A stretch of DNA of 64,000 nt from Pascua guehoae (Eukaryota > Basidiomycota > Tremellomycetes > Trichosporonales > Trichosporonaceae), in NCBI GenBank assembly GCA_001600415.1, contig BCJX01000003.1, positions 2,356,761-2,420,760 of the forward strand, read 5' to 3'. Below, one piece after another: positions 20,862 to 33,569 of this stretch (the stretch's first letter is position 1; each line of letters begins with the position of its first letter). The position numbers and the translations under genes are program-made. The notes beneath the pieces were generated by a model. It was not told where the DNA came from and did no database searches. It saw nothing but the letters and a program-made list of their open reading frames with translations.

Positions 20862-22911
20862 CTACAGCTTCGCCTTTCCATTGTTACGCTCGTGCTCCTT
20901 GCGGGGCCGCTTGCCTGTGCCAAAGTCTGCGCGCACGACGCCCTCCTGTGATGTTGTGGCGAGAAGCACGCCCTTTTCCGTGTACAGGCGACCGCGCACA
21001 AGACCGCGGCCTGATGCAACATCCACGAGGGTCGCTTCCATGAGGTGCAGCAGGGGCGCGCGCTGGTCAAAGTCGGGTGGGAAGGGGTAGTAGTGGGTCG
21101 TGTGGTCGAGAGAGGCCTGTAAGTTAGTCTGGATCGGAGCTGGGGCAGTGGGATCGAGTATACAGGGGAAGGTGGTGTATAGGTATCTCAAAAAGAGATG
21201 GATACCCATTCGCCCAACTCACCATCATGGAAAGCTTGGGGTTGGAGCGGCCCGACAGGCCAACCGTCTTGCCTGCCGTGCCGATAAACTGGAAGTCTGT
21301 GAGGTAGCCGAACATCGCCTAACAGAGTCAGCATTGCCGCGAGGCTGTCGAAACTGGGAGTCAAAGCTTACCCTGACGGTGTTGGGGTCGAGCACTTCGC
21401 CCTCGTCCAAGCGCGGCTTGAGCCAGATACCACGCGTGGTGCCCCACTGCCCGGCCTGTTGGCGGGCAATGGCGATCGTGACTGGTGACTGCATGCGTTC
21501 CTGTGGGGGTAAGCTGCTGTTGCGCATGTTGCGATTGGCGATGAATCAGGAGCTTTTTCCATTTCGACTTGGGCCGCCCCTCTGCCCCTCGTCATCACGG
21601 TGACTCTTGAGTGGCAGTTCTCTCGTCGAGGATCGCCATAGCACTCGAGTTTTCTTCTTTGCAGGGGGTTCGAGCCCAGCTTGGTGCCAGGGCACATACA
21701 CCATAGCAATGGACACGACGCTCCCCTACCCCACCCCCACCCCCGGACGATGCCTCAGCGTCGGCACCACCGTCCAAACTCGGGTATCCCCCACCAACTC
21801 AACCCCGCACTTACCTTGATATAGCTCTGAATGCCCTTTGCGGTATCGATGCCCCGCTCCTTTGCGGACCGCAGGAACATGGTCCACCGGTCCTCTTCAA
21901 TTTCCGCCTTGCCCCACGGCGTAATGTCCTCTGGGAAGGGGAGCTGGTAGCGGGGCGAGAAGGGTGGAATAGCAGAGTGGGTAAACTTGAGCGTGCCAAC
22001 GAGCATCTGGTCATCGTTGGAGCTTGTGTTGCCATTGCCGCTGTCGCTGTGGTGGTCGTCGTGGTCGTGTGGCGACTGGGACTGGGACTGGTCGGCGGGC
22101 GCGGGCGCGGGCGCCAACACGGCCGCGGCCGTCTTGAACTCGTCGGGGATCGTGATGGGCGGGGCGGTGAATGACGCCATGAGGATGAAGACCGTCTGCG
22201 AGTTCTGGAGGGCGTGCACGAGACTGGGCGGTCAGTACCCGTTCGGGTATGAGGACGAGGTAGTGGCCGCAGACACTAAGGGCGCACGGGCAACGTCGGC
22301 GTTGTCCGTGTCGGCACAGACTTGTGACAACCGTCGGCAGCCTGCAACTCGACGACACGCAAGCCCCATCGTCTCCGTGGTCAGTACCCACCGAGTCGCG
22401 TAGCTCTTGCCATCGCGCAGGCGCTCGACGGTAAAGGTGATAGGCTCCTTGGAGTTGGCCCTGGGGTCAGTAGTGGAGAGACGCGGGTACACACGGGAGG
22501 AGGAAGTAGCACTGGGTCGTCAGCGAGTTGAATCAGTACGAACACGTGAAGTGTCGGTCGCCACAGGCAGACGTCTCCTGCAGCCCGCGATGCCTGCGAT
22601 CTGGCCACAGAAAGATGGCCAAGAGGGACAGCACACAGGAACTCGCAAACATAGCCCCAATCCACGCCCACCCCACCTCCCCCGGCCGCCACCACACCCC
22701 ACACCCCACTCACGTGCTGCGAGTGCAGATCCTTGCCCTCGACCGTCTTTGCGGCCGCCATGAGCGACTGCGCCACGACCTGGCCGCCAAACACGCCGCG
22801 GGCGCCCCATGGCGTCCAGAGGTGTGTGCTCTGAAAGGCCTCGAGGCCGACCACGCGCTGGATCTGCTTGATCGCCAGCGTGTGCGAGATGGACACGAGC
22901 GGGCCGGACAT
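20862..22911 (-). CDS. TES1: Peroxisomal acyl-CoA thioesterase (TesB/ACOT8 type)
   Basis: Seven exons (22911-22714, 22511-22495, 22460-22392, 22223-21815, 21500-21372, 21318-21223, 21116-20862) join to 390 aa ending AKL, a type-1 peroxisomal targeting signal. Double-hotdog thioesterase landmarks appear in order: FQSTHLWTPWGARGVFGGQVVAQ, the micro-exon giving HCYFLLP, VERLRDGKSYATR, QNSQTVFILMASF, the second domain IWLKPRL, FGYLTDFQFIGTA, SLDHTTHYYP and GRLYTEKGVLLATTSQEGVVR. It hydrolyses acyl-CoA to free acid and CoA, so it should balance CoA pools during peroxisomal beta-oxidation. An Ala/Pro plus His/Asp-rich linker (about residues 115-150) is extra compared with the yeast enzyme. Exon 2 is only 17 nt; skipping it would shift the frame and destroy the protein. 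Confidence 0.93.
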
Positions 22912-25900
22912 TGTGTCGTGGGTCGTCTTGCTGTGGGCGCGAGTGAGTGTCAGAGTCGGGGCGGGGGAAAATGAGTGTGTCTGTTATTGTTGGAGGGGAA
23001 CGAGAGGCGGAGACTGCTGATGTGGGCCAGTAAGCGGGTCGAGTATGAAGAGGTGCAAGATCTGAAACTGGAGCAAAGATATCAAAAGTGGCTACTGCGC
23101 GAGCAGGCGATGGAAGACGAGCGATGGGCGACTGCCCGGGTGGACATGGCCGACATGAGACCCGAGACCAAATACCGTGCACCCCAGTCGTCAGTCGTCG
23201 GGGTCGCTGTTGTCAAAGGCGCCCGTGACCTCCACCCTGCCATCGGTCGCCCCGGTTAGTAAATTCCCGGCCGCGGATCTGACAAAGTAACGGCCGTATC
23301 CCCACATGAGCCATCAGCGGCCACCGGCGGGCATGTTGGGGGGTATCACGAAGGGGCATCAAAACGTCTGGGGTACGTGGGGTACGGGGGGGCGACAGCT
23401 ATCGGCTATCGCAATCGCATCGATGCATGAGTGTCGACGCATGCTTGCGTGCTGCGGTCCCCAACCCAGCACCCCAGGTGCTGACCACGCATTAATAAGG
23501 CGTAACCTGGCAGTAGTCGAGCCGCTTCATGCATCCGTCTGCCTCCACGTCTGCCTCCAAAGGCGACCCACCACCCACGCATGCATGACGGTGAGCACAA
23601 AAAATATTGGGTGGGGGCAGTTCATCATGTCCTCCGTACCATGCCCGAAGCAGTGCCCAACTGACCTCAAAGACAGAAGGGGCATGGCTAGGATCCGAAC
23701 GCGCGCCCCCCGGAACAGGGGACACCCGAAAGTGCAATGGGCGTCTTCACCGTTAGGCCACCCGTCCGTTGAAAATGTCTCTCATTCCATTAATCTTGAT
23801 GGTTTCCCCGACGCAGATTTTTGTCGACTTGGAAGGGAATCGAACGCCATGCATGCCGTGGTGGCGCGCGGCGTACCAATGTAACTGACATATGGGGCGG
23901 TCAGTGCAAGGTATGCCTCCTATTGGGCTCTTGCAGAGTGCGTGGACTGGTGTGGCTTGCGAGGATACCCAGCCGCGGATGTAAGCCACAGGCCACAGGT
24001 CTGCTGAGGACGTGAGTGGCTGTTGCCCGTGAGCTTTGCTGCAGATTTATGCTGTAAAACAACTGTAAGTAGGATAGCCGTGGCAGGTTACACGGCACAA
24101 TTCCTGTCCTGTCACAGGCTCACAAGAGGCCCAGTCCTGTTGTTTTGGCCACTATCCCAATCCTGTCTGTCGGATCTGGGTTTGTATTGGCCGACATCAG
24201 CTCCTGTCCCGTCCTGTCACAGGTCACAGACGCAGGATCCTGGGGTTTACAGATAAAATTCCTATTTGTGGTGGTTTTCCAGAGCAAGCGCTCCTGATTT
24301 CATCCTCGCCAAACAGATCAGCACTCAGATAATGCCACAGAGGGCTGTTCCAAGTCTCAAAGCCCAGATACAGCAGGCCTATGTTGCCCCGGTTCGAGTT
24401 ACCAGTCTGAGAAAAAACCCCACCTCCTCTCTGTTCGACGATACTACAGAAGCACCGTATACGAGCCAATGCCTCTGGAACGAGGTGAGCCACTACACAA
24501 GCCTCACTCCAACCCAGTGCGCAACCAAAGGCCACACCGATGGCATGCCCATGTTCAGAATCTCCTTCCTTGGTATCCTCCCTCTAGACGGCAACCCTTT
24601 CCTTGCACTCCCCCTCCGCCGAGCTTGACCCCCTCCGATCCTTTCCTCCACAACAGGCACACCCCCGTCGCAGGTCGCTACGGGACGACAACCACCCACT
24701 ATGCCTTCCTCCCAATCGTCGCCCCAAGATGCCCCAACTCTGCGCCCCAACTCTCCGCTGACCGCCTCGAAAGCGAGCGCTCATCGACACCCCTGCTCAC
24801 AGCCAAAGCCACAGCCGAGAAAACTTCGCGACTGCCGCAGCTCGCGGCTTTCGAAACGGGCGTGAGCGGGCGGAAGCTGTCGGCCAATTCGTCAATGACC
24901 ACAACTCTCGACCTCAACGCAGAGGCAGAACCGGTCAGGCGTCAGTGTTCCAGCCATGGCAGGCGGGGATGCCTGGACAACATCATGGCGGACCTCCTGG
25001 GCGTGCTCGTGATTTCTAACGTGTGTTGCAAAGCTGGGTCTCGTCGTTAGGACATGGTTGCTACTTGCGGCGGTATACACCCCGCCCCCGAGGCGCACCG
25101 CGCTGCTGTCCGGCCGATCTGGTTTTGGTGCTAGCCTGGTGCTCGAGGCGTCCTTTGTGTACTGTGTGTCGGTGCGTTTCGCCTTGTGCCAAAGTCGTGA
25201 AACGGCATGCGGCGCGGGAGCGCTAGCATGCAAGAATGAGAAGCAGGTCTTGCCTGCCTAGATATAGGTGCAGCCCGAAGTATTGAGACCGGCCCCTTGA
25301 GCTCATTCGGGCACACGACGCATTTCCTGGGCCTCATTGTAATAGCACCATGAAGCCGCGCTATCCATATACCCAAAAGGTATCCTAAATACCGTCGAGA
25401 GGGCATCTCGGCGGATTCGCTTCATGAACATGTCGCTGGGAACGCGGCTGAGTGCGTATACTATTACACTCATCTTATGCAGGAATGGAGGAAATAACAT
25501 GCAGGAGATGCAGTTTTGAGGGATGCCCCCCCTCCTACATCGTGCCATCGGCCTAAGCCAGAAACCGTCTATGCTCAACCTCGCGTGCTCTCGAGCTCAC
25601 TGTCGCAGTCTTAATATTATATGACCGCACCTGTAGCGTTAGTGGATACCGCGCCCTCGTGGGTTCACTGCGGCCGCGCCCAGCGAGATTGTTTGTGTAC
25701 TCATATTGCTGAAATCATCATCTACCATGGCTGTTGATGTCGTCGCTTCTGGCAAAAAAATGATACCCGTGTGCAGTAACCCAGAGATCGGTGCTTGTGG
25801 GCTCCTCCTGTGACCGCATACTCAGAGTGGCGCAGTTACATCCCCGCTCGGATTTGGTGCTGCGTATCAACCTCCTCCCTCCCTCGCATCCATGAGGGGT

Positions 25901-26440
25901 AGAAACTACGACGGCCAGTGAGGGTGAGGTGGGAAAGCTCGTCCTCTCGCGGACCAGTACCCAGGGAAGAGTATGGTACACTGTGCCCGAGGGCGGCCCT
26001 TGAGAGTCAGTCCCGAGTTGGTTCATTCTCGTCTGATATTTCTGTACGTGGTCTGTGCACAGGGGAGAATTGGCATGTTACATGTTACCTTGCCTGGCCA
26101 GATCCTGATGTCCTCCAGCAGTCAGCAGGTCAGGCATCCAACAGAGGCTTTGGGGCTCGCCCAAGTTCAACGTGGCAATGTGCCAGCTTCCTGTGGTCAA
26201 ATGCGGGCGATGGGTTGTGCAGTCGCGAATGACCGTGACCTGCCATCCGCGAGTGGCAGCCGAGGTTAACACCGTGTTTCTGTGTTGCTGGTCAGTGGCA
26301 GAATGGGTCAGCAGATACTGCCAATGTCAATCGCAAGAGCCGAGGCCTGCCAAATATATGTATACTCCATCCTGGCAATGTTTACATCTGCATGCCTACT
26401 TGCCCGCTGTGGGATGGGCGGCATTCCTACCACGTTGTTT
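22912..26440. other. Gene-poor 3.5-kb stretch
   Basis: No supported gene. Two tRNA-like patches on the minus strand (about 23680-23770 and 23820-23885) have B-box-like TTCGRATCC or TTCGATTCC but do not fold. A CCTGTCACAGG palindrome recurs near 24110 and 24215. The rest looks like decayed sequence with the thioesterase promoter at its left end. Confidence 0.5.
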
Positions 26441-27311
26441 CTACTTTCCAGAGACAGCCTTCTTGACCGAGTCGGCGGCATCGCTGACCTTGTCGACGAC
26501 CTCGTTCTTTGCATCGAGAGACTTCTGGACCGCCTTGTCCTTCGCGGCAATGGCAGAGTCGACAGCCTGGTCCTTTGCGGCAATGGTCTTGTCGACCGCC
26601 TGGTCCTTTGCGGCCACAGCCTTGTCCTTGAGCTCGTTGGCCTTGTCGATTGCGCCAGTCTTGGCGGCCTCGGCCTGGCCCTTGAGTTCGCGCGCCTTGA
26701 CGGCCGCCTCGTCCTGGAGGTCGTGCGCCTTGTCCTTTGCCTGCTTGGCGACCTTGTTGGCGTCGTAGCGCTTGTCAAACCAGTATCCGCCCGCGACCAC
26801 GGCGGCCACACCGCCGAGGAGCCACCAGACGCCGCTCTTCTCGCTCTCGTTGAGCGGGCGCGTGCTCGCCTTGTACGCTGCCCCGGGGGGCAGGTCGGTG
26901 GGGAGGCCCTCGAGGTTTTCGATCTCGGCCTCGGCGAGCGCCGCCTTGCGCACGTCGGCCTCGGACAGTTTGCCCGAACTCGCCGCCTTGGTGTTACCGC
27001 CCGCCGCGGACGTGCCCGCCGAAGGAGCCGAGGCGGTGGAGCCCGAGGTCGCGCCAGGGGTGGGGAGGTCGACGGGTAGACCCTCGAGCTGCTCCTGCTC
27101 GGCCGTGGCGAGGGCGGCCGCTTCGACGTCTTCCTTGGTCACCTTCTTGCATGCGATGCGGGTCGTCGCGCTGCCCCATCAGCCTCCAATGGGCGTGGAA
27201 TCATCCGCGGGGTACTCACAACGACCTGCTCAGCGGGGCGACCGCCGGTTGGACGGCACGAGGGACGACGTAAGGCCGCTGAAGGACAGCACGGGGCAGA
27301 TGACAGAGCAT
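26441..27311 (-). CDS. Mitochondrial single-pass membrane protein with amphipathic repeats
   Basis: Two exons (27311-27220, 27170-26441) separated by a 49-nt intron give 273 aa. The N-terminus (MLCHLPRAVLQRPYVVPRAV ... SRSFATTR) is a typical mitochondrial presequence, which exists only if the short first exon is used; this supports the splice. A motif E-x-E/Q-x-LEGLP-x-DLP occurs twice, near residues 58-67 and 117-125, each preceded by an Ala-rich helix. One membrane segment (WWLLGGVAAVVAGGYWF, about 146-162) is followed by about 100 residues of Lys/Ala/Asp 11-mer-like repeats (AAKDQAVDKTIAAKDQAVDS) resembling LEA or apolipoprotein amphipathic helices. I do not recognise an assigned family. 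An inner-membrane protein with a membrane-surface or coiled-coil tail is inferred. Confidence 0.85.
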
Positions 27312-28777
27312 GGTGATGGATGCGAGACAATACACGGTTGTTTAGAGTCTGGAGATGGGAGAGGAGCAACAACTTCACCAAGTCATGTCGACATAGAATG
27401 GACTGGAAGGGGTAGTAGTCAAGGATGGGAAGGCGGGCACTGAAAGTAGGCATGACGTCAGGCCGATGGTCGGGTCTGGTTGGCTGTCACATACTCGGAG
27501 CCTCAAAACGTCAGTTAGCCGAGGCCATGACGAGAGCTCACAGCATATCACCGCCCGTCATCGCAGCCGCGACCGTTCGGTCACGGGCTCGGTCAGTTCT
27601 GCGTCCGTTTGCCGTCCCACCGCAGCCTCATTGCAATGCGGCCGACAGCGACGGTTTGGGTATCGGGTTGAGCACGGCACGGTCCGGCTGGTCATGGTCG
27701 TCGGCTTTGCTGCCGTTGAGGACGGTAGCGGGTTAGTGGGCTCGAACAGCCCCGCCACTTATGATTGAGATGAGGACCACGGCCTTGCTGAGGACGAGAT
27801 GCCGCCAACTCCTCTCCAACTTGCAGTGCTATCAGATGCGCTCGTTGGCTTGATGCGATTTGCCTCGGCTGCAAGCATCAGTATGTGAGCTAGGATCAGC
27901 ATGTGAACTGCTGCGTCTGGTGTGTCTCTGTCCCGCTTCGCCCTGCGTTAGTTTCTCAACACCTTCTCCATCTCTCCGCACCTTCGCTTTTCAACTCGTA
28001 CAGCTCCCCCTCCGCCTCTCTGTGTCGTCTTCCAAAAGCCCTTGTCCTCAATTGAGGCCTGGGTGTTCTTGTCGCTCTGTCGATACTCGGTCGGGTTTGC
28101 TAGTGGTAACAGGCACCAGGCACAATTTCCACAAAGATGGGGACGTTGGGCAGAACCAGCTGTGCCGTACTCGACGGTTCCACCTCCACTTTTTTGATGC
28201 TTTTCCACGGTGGCCCTTCTTTGTCTGTGCATGATTTGATTCTGCCCATCCTGATCTGCTACCGCTGCGCCTGTGCCGCTCGCTCGGGTTCAGATTTGTG
28301 AGAGCCATGAGCCATGAGCCATGAGCTATGAGCCACCCAGCCAACACGCCAGCGCAGCTGCCAGCTGCCAGCTGCTGCCTAGCATACTCCTAGACAGCAG
28401 AGCTAGACTGCCAGACTGCCAGCCCATATGGCCGGCCCTGTATGCACGCCCTGCCCCTGCACTGACGATTTCAAGCCGTCGTTTGGCGAGTGGGATTCCT
28501 CGTCTGTCTCTCAGAGGCGTGTGCCAGCGGTGCAAGTGCCAGTCCTCGCTCCCTCGTTCGCCCATTGTCCTAAGCCCCCCCGTACAGTCCTCGTCCTCGA
28601 CTCCTCCTTTGCTCTCGATTCCTCTTTCCTCTTTCCCCTCTTCCCCCGCATCTCTCTTTCGCCCATCTCAACATTTCCCACTCTGGGCCAACACCACCAC
28701 CACCACCACCACCCCACCCCCACACTCTCCCTCTCGCCTCCCACTCTGTCTAACCCCCTTGTACCCGCCGCCGCACC
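27312..28777. other. Divergent promoter region
   Basis: It lies between the minus-strand mitochondrial protein and the plus-strand 482-aa gene. It includes AGCCATG 7-mer repeats near 28302-28335 and a CCA-repeat with pyrimidine-rich tract just before 28778. No gene seen. Confidence 0.5.
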
Positions 28778-30828
28778 ATGGGCACTACTCGTGGTGCTGG
28801 CGGCATCCCCGCGCCGCTCAAGCTGGCGCCCATGGCCCCGCTTCCTTTAACCGCCGTCAAGGGCGATGTGGGTGGCCTGCCATCGCCCGCCCTTGCGACG
28901 GGGACATCGTATGCGTCTATCGTGGACCGCGACGGCGACGACGACGACGACGACCTGTGCACGCCCGGCGGCAAGAAGCGCAAGGTCCCCGTCCCCCTCG
29001 TCCCGGGCTCTGACGCGGACGCCGATACGGGGCGCGACGGTGCAGACCGCAACCCTCCCCGCTCGGCCCGCGAGGACTGCGACGCCCCCGTGTCCTCGCA
29101 CCCGATTCGCCGGCTCCCGCGCACGGCAGCGAGTCGCCTCGCCGCCCAGCGCCGTGCACTGTTCAACAAGCGCAAGGCAGGCCTCGTTGCACTCTACCTC
29201 GACGCCCAGGGTGCAGTGGACACGACCACGGCCCACCTTGCCGCCCGCGGCACTGCACTACCCACCCGCCCAACTCTCCCAGACGTCAGCACGTTTGAGC
29301 GCCTCCTCCCCGCCCTCGAGGACGTCGGGTCTTGGGCGCCTGACGCCCCCGGCTGGCGCGAGGGCGACGACGCAGCAAAACCCCCACCACGCCGCACACT
29401 CGAGCGCTGGCGTACAGGGTTCGCACGTCGCAAGCGTGCACGCTTGGACCGTGTCCCCGTTCAACGTGGCGGGTGGGCTCCGGAGGGCTCCTTTGAGCTC
29501 GATATCCAGACTGACGGTGAGTGCCATACCCGAGAGCCGTGTGACGAGGCGTGGGACTGCTCGTGGGCGAGCCTCCACCGGAACACACTCTGCATCGCCG
29601 CCGCTGTCATTGCGCCCTGCGCTGGTGGGATATGTCCCAGCCGGCTTGCATCACTGCTTCCTCATCGGGTGCGGGCACCGATCAGTGTGGGCGCTGCCGA
29701 CGTGGCGTCACGACATCGGCATGGCTGTACGCCTGATGCCTTTGGGCTGCTGCTTTGAGGCAAAGACTTTTTCATGCTGGTGTGCCATGTGTGGCATTGC
29801 AGCCGTGCTCGCCGTGGCATCGTGGCATGTGCAGATGCAGGTGCCTGGCGTACATGGGAAGGACGTGCTGCCTTAAACCTCACCCACTCTGCGCGGTTGC
29901 CATCGTTGGACTGCCCGAGTCCCCAGCTGCCCATCCGTGGCTGTTTCATCCCCACACCCCCCCTGTCCCACCTCTGCACCACCTACATGCAGTGCAGCTG
30001 ATCAAACACAGCTTCGAAGCGTGCCCAGGCCCGTGCGCGCGAACGCACTGCGCTGGCCAGGTTGGCCGAACAGCTCCGCGCGCTCGTCCTCGCAGCCAAC
30101 AAGCTGCCGTCGGCGCCAGAGGTATCCCCTGTCGAAGAGTCACCGCCGCCACTGCCGGTCGAACCGCCTGCAGCGCCTCCGCCCCCACCACCGACGACGA
30201 AGAAGAATAAAAAGAAGAAGAAACGTACAACCCTCGCCAACGAGGGCAACCCTCACCATGTGGACAAGTGTGCGTTGTCGTAGCTCTTGACGTCGCACCA
30301 ACGGTTCTCTTTTCTCTCCCACGCCCCCTCCTGGGCCTTCTTTGCCTGATTTTGGTTGAGTGCTCGCTCACACCAGACCGCCCCTCGCGCCCTGTCCCCG
30401 TGTCGGATCCGTACGAGCCGTGGCCCCACCACGCAACACTGCTCTTCCCGCCCCCGATGCGCGTGCTGGCCGCGCGGCCCGGAGGCAAGGACGTGCGTCC
30501 CGGAGAGGACGAGTACATCTGTGTGTCGTGCCAGTACGCTCTGTTTTACGGATCCGAGGCTCTGCGTCGCAACGCCATCCGGGAGCGGCGTGCCGAGCTG
30601 CGCCGGCGCGAGAAGCTTCGCGCGCGTATCCATGACGTCAAGCACGGGAACCGCGTGCGGCGGCCGTCGGCGACGGATGATGACGACGACGACCTCGACG
30701 ACGAGGGCGACGAGTGCGACGGTGACGACGACGCGGGCAGGTGCACTTGTGGCCGTGCGCTGCGGCAGCGGCCGCACCCCGACGACGAGAACAAGCCCCC
30801 GGACAAAGACCCGCCGGCACACTGTTGA
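28778..30828 (+). CDS. Unrecognised protein with basic helix and Cys motif
   Basis: Three exons (28778-29516, 30012-30269, 30377-30828) close to 482 aa. Visible parts: Pro-rich start, an acidic DGDDDDDD run followed by a nuclear-signal-like GGKKRKVP (about residues 60-71), a helical Arg-rich stretch (RLAAQRRALFNKRKAGLVAL, about 120-140), then FELDIQTD. Across intron 1 there is a long basic-to-heptad helix (ASKRAQARARERTALARLAE ... LRALVLAANK, about 247-277) that looks bZIP-like in layout without the Asn/Ala signature. A poly-Pro then poly-Lys linker leads to a C-terminal unit with EYICVSCQYALFYGSEALRR and later CTCG; the four Cys could bind zinc. Intron 1 is 495 nt; intron 2 (30270-30376) uses a GTGCGT donor. 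A nuclear role is inferred from the basic motifs only. Confidence 0.75.
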
Positions 30829-33569
30829 AAATCCTGTCCACCCCCCCTTCCACACACTTGACACTGGGGGACAGGCGCGGCGCCGGGCGTCGTGAGTAGG
30901 CGGAGGAGGAGCGGGGAGTGCGCAGGACGGTATAGGCGAAACGACAGGAGGCGTGCTTTGCGATATTCAATCAAGTTTCAATGTCCACACCGTATGACGG
31001 TCAAGCGTTTGTGTACTTGCCACTTGTCGACGACGTTGTCGTCGGCAACGTCTTATTTTTCATTCATTCATTCCATTCATATTCCATTCTCATTTCCCAG
31101 CCATACATTTCATGTCCCCAATCTCCCCATTCCACCCAACCTCATTCCACATGTGCGACCCCATGGTCAATCCTCTTTCCCCCGATTGTCCATATCCACA
31201 TACACAGCCATAGCTGCATATACAGATCCAGTCGGACCATGTCAAACCTCATTCAAGCCAACCGGGGGAATGGTGAAGGTTGACGTGGGAGGTTTTGCCC
31301 TTGCTGATAACGTGCGGGGGACGTGCAGTGACCGAGCGGGTGGGCAGGGCTGGGACAGGTCTGCTGATGGGGAGAGTTGCCGAGTATGCCGATGACTGAC
31401 AGTCCCTGCACGTCAGCGCCGGTACGCCGACCGGCAGACCGCCGGGTGCTGCGTCACTCGCGACTTGCGTCGTGCAGCTGTTGGCAATGGGCCGTGGTCT
31501 AGAGCTGCGTCGCGACGACGAAGCGCAACGGTGACAAGAGGCCGCGTTTCACATTATCGCTCAACTGGGCAATGCCACAATACATACTCGTAGTACCAGA
31601 CGCGTGCACGAAACAAGGCGGCAGCGATGACAGCTGCCCAATGGAGAGGACGTCGACGTGACGCGTGACAACGTCAACCGCTGTTTTGTGCGACATGCCA
31701 CAGATCGTGTTGCACTGTGATACTGCTGTTGGTGAATGCAACTCGGGCACTGTCACCAGATGTCGCAGCTGCCTCGTAGGCATGCGATTTACCTTGCGCG
31801 TCCTGGCCAACGATACAATGTGTATATTCTATGGATATCGGGAAGAAAGGATGAGGGCAAAAGCAGGCTAGGCGATTTATTAAAAGTGACATGATTTCAA
31901 GCATATCGACGCCATCGGGACCCCGATTCCATTCCTCCGGGTGCACGCTTACGCTTACAGTAGATTGCCACCGACCAAACCGTGGGATTTACATCCGTCA
32001 AATGCCGTTTGGTGGGTGCGTCGACCCTCCCCTCAGGGTCTTTCTCACGTGGCATACGAGCGGCCCGTGCGTCCGTGCATGTGTGGTCCTTGGCGATTGT
32101 GCCTTGTGGGCGCCCGGTCGGTGCACCGGGGCAGGGGCCGTGGCGGCGGATGACCGGAGTTTGTGTGCCGGTTAAGTGGAGAATGATTGGTTCCGCACTT
32201 GTGGGTCAGGTGGTCTGAGCCCAAGTCTTCCCCTCCCTCCGGCCAGCCGAGCCAGTCATGCCACGCCCAAGACCTGCGCGTCTCTTGTCCTCGTTGGCGG
32301 CGCCCCCCGCCCGCTGCCGTCCCCTGGCGTACCTTCGTCGCGCATGTCGTCTGCGGCCATGCAGCCTGGGGCATCGAGGCATGGCATGGAGGGGGAGCGG
32401 GCTTGGTGTGCCTGGGTGACCATTGCTTTGCGATGCTGACCAGTCAGGTGCGAGAGCGAGGCAGACTCTATCTTGCAAACTGGGAACTGAACTGCGTCAC
32501 CTCGCTTTTGGAACAACGACCAACAAACTGTGCCAGAGGCCATCGATCGACGATGCAATCGGACCCGAGTCATCGGGCCGACGGACCCCCCCACTAGAGC
32601 GATCGAGCATCAACGATCACACAACAACCACAAACCCCCCACCCCACCCCACCCCCACCCCACCCAAACACACCACCGTATACCACCCACACCCCACATA
32701 CTGCTGCACGAGACGCACGCACAAGACGCACGCACACATCCATCCATCCACACGGCCCCACAAACGACGACGACCCTCGGCCATCGGCGGGTTGCGTCAA
32801 CGGACTTGCGTCGCTCGCCCGCCAGGGGACGGTGTTGCCACTCCGCTTTCCTTTCCCCTACCTTTACGCCTCTTTGTTCAAGCCCAGATCTGACTCGTCC
32901 CCTTTGGCGGGTGATCTGCCCCTTGTCTGTCTACAGTAGTCTTTTTGCGTCGACTCCTTTTTTTTTTCGCTTCGATCGCGCCCTCGCGCCCCCACACCCG
33001 CTCTCCTTTGCCCCGTTGCCACTGGGCGTATCTGGTGGCGCTAGTCTTTTTTTTTTTTTTGTCCCTCGTGGCCCGATTCCCTCCTTGCCCCGCCTAGGCG
33101 AGGCTGGGTGCAGCTGGCAGCTGGCTCGCACATCTGCGGTGGTGGTACCTTAGCTTGCTTGCCTCCTGGCTGTTGTGTTGGTCGCCTGGATCCCCGGGAT
33201 TCTCGATCACTTTGCCACACAACCCAATCCACCATTTTGGTCACCACTCCCACAAACCATACCTTCCTTTGCAAAGACAGAGTAGTGGTGCTCGTGTTCA
33301 TCATCCATCATCACCAATCAATCAATCAATCAAGTCAATCAAGCATACCCATCCATCGACACTAAGGCCCAAAACTCTCCCATTCCACCCACCCACACCC
33401 ACCCCGCCAACTACGACCTTGACGAGATCTACGCACGCATCCCACAAGCACACGCAGACACCACCGACCAACGCACGCACGCAACCTGCGCTCTGAAAGA
33501 CACGCCGCCGCCGCCGCCGCCGCCTCGGTGCAGCAGCAGCACCACCAGCAGGAAACGGCACCACCACTC
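30829..33569. other. 2.7-kb intergenic upstream of BWC2
   Basis: No supported gene. The right half is a long pyrimidine/CA-rich region with CCACCCCACCCC arrays (near 32640), T-runs (T14 at 33047-33060), AATC repeats (near 33315) and a (GCC)n run just before the BWC2 ATG. I saw no ATG between about 33360 and 33570, consistent with a long 5' leader. Confidence 0.5.

Noticed and set aside
23680..23885. Two tRNA-like patches on the minus strand with B-box-like T loops
   Set aside because: Neither T stem nor acceptor stem pairs in either patch, and no anticodon arm fits without forcing. Possibly very old tRNA relics; not annotated.
26282..27079. 265-codon plus-strand open frame opposite the mitochondrial protein gene
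   Set aside because: Its sequence is a Leu/Val/Arg shadow of the Ala/Lys-rich repeats on the other strand; the minus-strand gene has a presequence and a membrane helix.
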